From contig CAMLQS010000297.1 in the NCBI GenBank assembly GCA_946482165.1, forward strand, positions 1 to 6,363: 6,363 bases of DNA. The letters are read 5' to 3'. This DNA is from an uncultured Verrucomicrobiota bacterium (GTDB lineage: Bacteria; Verrucomicrobiota; Verrucomicrobiae; Opitutales; Opitutaceae). Under the pieces are notes generated by a model. It had not been told where the DNA came from and did not search any database. It saw nothing but the letters and a program-made list of their open reading frames with translations. Of the stretch, positions 4,448 to 6,363 are shown piece after piece. Position 1 is the first letter of the stretch; each line of letters opens with the position of its first letter. The position numbers and the translations under genes are program-made.

Positions 4448-6363
4448 CTACCGGAAACGATGTGCCGAGATCAATTGCTCGCGCAGGGTGAGGGCCGGAG
4501 CAAATTCCGGACTTATCTCCAGCAAACGATCAAGCTCCGCCAACGCTTGCAATGGCCGCCCGGAACGCCCCCAACACAGAGCCAGATTATAGCGAGCCAA
4601 GACAAATCCCGGCCGCTTCTCCACGGCCGCCCGCGCATGCCGGAGCGCGTCCTCCGTCCGTCCTTCCCGCAGGTAAATCAAAGCCAGATTATTGTGCGCC
4701 TCCACTAGGGCGGGCCGCTCCAGCAAGGCCGCCTGATAATGGCGGACCGCCTCCTCGACCTCCCCCCGTCGCTCGCGCGCAATGGCCAGATTGTAGCGCG
4801 CGTCGGCGTGCGCGGGCGCAAGCCTCAGCGCATTCCCTAAATGGGTGATCGCTTCGTCGAGCCTACCCTGCGCCAACGCCAAACTGCCAAGGTTGTTATG
4901 AACATCGGGATCGTCCGGCGCGAGATCCCGCGCCGCTTGCAGTTCGACCAGGGCTTGGTCGAACTGCCCGGCCCGCAGCAGGGTCTGGCCCAGACTGTTG
5001 CGGGCGAGGCCGAAGCCTGGTCGCAACCGCACCGCTTCGCGGAGGGAGGCAAGCGCCTCGCCTTCCCGCCCCACATCCAGTCTGGCCAAGGCCAGGTTGT
5101 AGTGCGCGGCCGCCAGTCCGGGCTCGTGACGCAGCGCGGCCTCCAAGCTATTGATCGCTTCCTCGCCGCGCCCCTGCAGCCGCAGCGCCACGCCCAGATT
5201 TACCCAGGCGTCGGCGTAGTCGGGCCGCAGCGCCACCGCCCGTTCGGAGAACCTTATCGACTCGTCCAGTCGTCCATCCCTCAGGTGTTCGTAACCGAGA
5301 TTGCCCTGCACGACGAAGCTCTCGGGATTGAGTTCGGCCGCGGCGCTCCAGAGTGTTTCGGGATCACGATACAAGGCGCTTTGCTGGAATGTGAGACCAG
5401 CCAGTCCGACAAGCACCGCGCCCCCCGCCGCCATCGCCAGCCGAACACACCGGCACTTCCTCGCCAGCCATTCAGCGCCCCCGGCCGCCAAGGCAAACGG
5501 CCCCACGCAGGCCAGATACTGGTAGTGATCCGCGACAAACGAAAACCGGAACGGATAGACATTAAAAAAACCCAAGGCGGGAAAGAGCGTGCCGACAAAA
5601 AGCAACCACGCCGCCAACGGCGCCCGAGACCAGTGCCTGAGCCGCCAGGCAAGACCGGTTATCGCCAGCGCCCCCAACGGGAAGACATGCTGCCACGCGA
5701 CGGACACATCGACGCGCCATCGCGGATAAATGAACGAGAGGTCGGCCGGCCATGCCAGTTTTCCCAGGTAAAACCAGACCACCCGCCCCGCGATCAGGAA
5801 CCTTTGGCCAAAGGACAGGGCGAAATCATCCCCGGTCGCCCCGATGAAGCGTTTCTCCGTCCAGATGGTGAGCGCACCCATCGCCAGCGCGGCGAAAAAG
5901 AAGGGCAAAAGCGGACGCGCGTCCTTGCGCCAAGACAGGCGTCCGCGCCGCCACCAAAAGACCACGAGCAGGGCGGCGGGGAGGCTGGCGACCACGCTTT
6001 TCGAAAGCAGACCGGCCACAAACAGGACCAGGGCCGCGGCGTAAAAACCGCGGCGGCGCATTTCGTCGAAGCGAAGGTAGTAGAGCGCGGCCGCGAGGTA
6101 AAAGGCGGTGGAAAGGGTGTTCTTCAATTCCGAAATCCAGGCGACCGACTCGACCATCACGGGATGCAGCAGGAACATCGCCGCCGCGAGGACGGCGCCG
6201 GGAACCTCGAGCCGGCGCAAAAGGCGAAACATGATCAGGGCGCAGGCGGCGTGGAGCAGGATGTTGACGATGTGATAACCGGGCATCCAATGGCCCCAGA
6301 GCGCCCCTTGGAGCCAGAGCCCGGTGTGAAAAACGGGGTAATACTGCGAGACGACGCCAAACT
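4448..6363 (-). CDS. TMTC/GT-C-like multi-pass membrane protein with eight C-terminal TPRs (5' end outside window)
   Basis: The reverse frame is open from the right edge (first full codon 6361-6359) to TAG at 4450-4448, 637 residues visible. The ATG at 6286 is internal: the 25 codons before it encode YYPVFHTGLWLQGALWG and neighbours, typical of the family just after its first external loop. Numbering from that Met, residues 5-300 hold about ten membrane helices. They include the signature HPVMVESVAWISELKNTLS (41-59) and ADHYQYLA (252-259), which I know from TMTC/protein O-mannosyltransferase-like proteins with TPRs. Residues 325-596 are eight TPRs with an exact 34-residue period: N329, N363, N397, S431, N465, N499, N533, N567. 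By family analogy it may transfer a sugar from a lipid carrier to proteins outside the membrane. The N-terminal acidic motif that would support catalysis is outside the window, so activity is not established. It is convergent with the repeat-protein pair. Confidence 0.9.
   Translation of the reverse strand, partial: FGVVSQYYPVFHTGLWLQGALWGHWMPGYHIVNILLHAACALIMFRLLRRLEVPGAVLAAAMFLLHPVMVESVAWISELKNTLSTAFYLAAALYYLRFDEMRRRGFYAAALVLFVAGLLSKSVVASLPAALLVVFWWRRGRLSWRKDARPLLPFFFAALAMGALTIWTEKRFIGATGDDFALSFGQRFLIAGRVVWFYLGKLAWPADLSFIYPRWRVDVSVAWQHVFPLGALAITGLAWRLRHWSRAPLAAWLLFVGTLFPALGFFNVYPFRFSFVADHYQYLACVGPFALAAGGAEWLARKCRCVRLAMAAGGAVLVGLAGLTFQQSALYRDPETLWSAAAELNPESFVVQGNLGYEHLRDGRLDESIRFSERAVALRPDYADAWVNLGVALRLQGRGEEAINSLEAALRHEPGLAAAHYNLALARLDVGREGEALASLREAVRLRPGFGLARNSLGQTLLRAGQFDQALVELQAARDLAPDDPDVHNNLGSLALAQGRLDEAITHLGNALRLAPAHADARYNLAIARERRGEVEEAVRHYQAALLERPALVEAHNNLALIYLREGRTEDALRHARAAVEKRPGFVLARYNLALCWGRSGRPLQALAELDRLLEISPEFAPALTLREQLISAHRFR

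Noticed and set aside
1..6363. CRISPR arrays, tRNA or rRNA genes, transposase genes, toxin-antitoxin or phage genes
   Set aside because: No short evenly spaced identical repeats, no tRNA-like cloverleaf or rRNA sequence, and no protein of those families was recognised on either strand; the tandem repeats seen are protein-coding.

Overview
The window is GC-rich with strongly G/C-ending codons. It looks like an accessory stretch of a Gram-negative, polysaccharide-degrading bacterium. The best guess is the Verrucomicrobiota, perhaps near the Opitutales. That rests on the combination of a secreted GH16 enzyme with a ricin-type trefoil, paired exported proteins made of tryptophan-anchored 32-residue helical repeats, and a TMTC-like membrane protein with TPRs. 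The lineage is an inference; no rRNA or other marker gene is present.

Layout: (1) 2-154 (+) is the last 50 codons of a gene that starts outside the window. (2) 155-452 has no convincing gene; it holds two small hairpins, a weak promoter candidate and a 14-15 nt direct repeat. (3) 453-1652 (+) is a secreted GH16 glycoside hydrolase with a three-lobed RICIN/CBM13 domain. (4) 1653-1810 is intergenic and carries a strong hairpin followed by a T-run, the likely terminator of the GH16 gene. (5) 1811-3211 and 3249-4193 (+) are two neighbouring exported or membrane-anchored proteins built from the same 32-residue repeat, about ten copies in the first and six in the second. They are joined by a 14-codon mini-ORF that shares ATGA overlaps with both genes. 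(6) 4194-4447 separates convergent genes and contains a 163-bp near-palindrome with imperfect 9-bp direct repeats at its edges. (7) 4448-6363 (-) is a 5'-truncated multi-pass membrane protein with eight C-terminal TPRs, of the TMTC/GT-C-like type; it runs off the right edge.

The GH16 enzyme probably acts outside the cytoplasm on a beta-glucan or galactan, with the trefoil holding it to carbohydrate. The two repeat proteins look like a co-transcribed pair of paralogues with a scaffold or protein-binding role on the outer face of the inner membrane or in the periplasm; their function is unknown. The membrane-TPR protein is convergent to them and need not be functionally linked. I see no defence system, CRISPR array, tRNA, rRNA or transposase gene. 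The least ordinary items are the 163-bp palindromic element, the exact-period repeat pair and the ATGA-linked mini-ORF.
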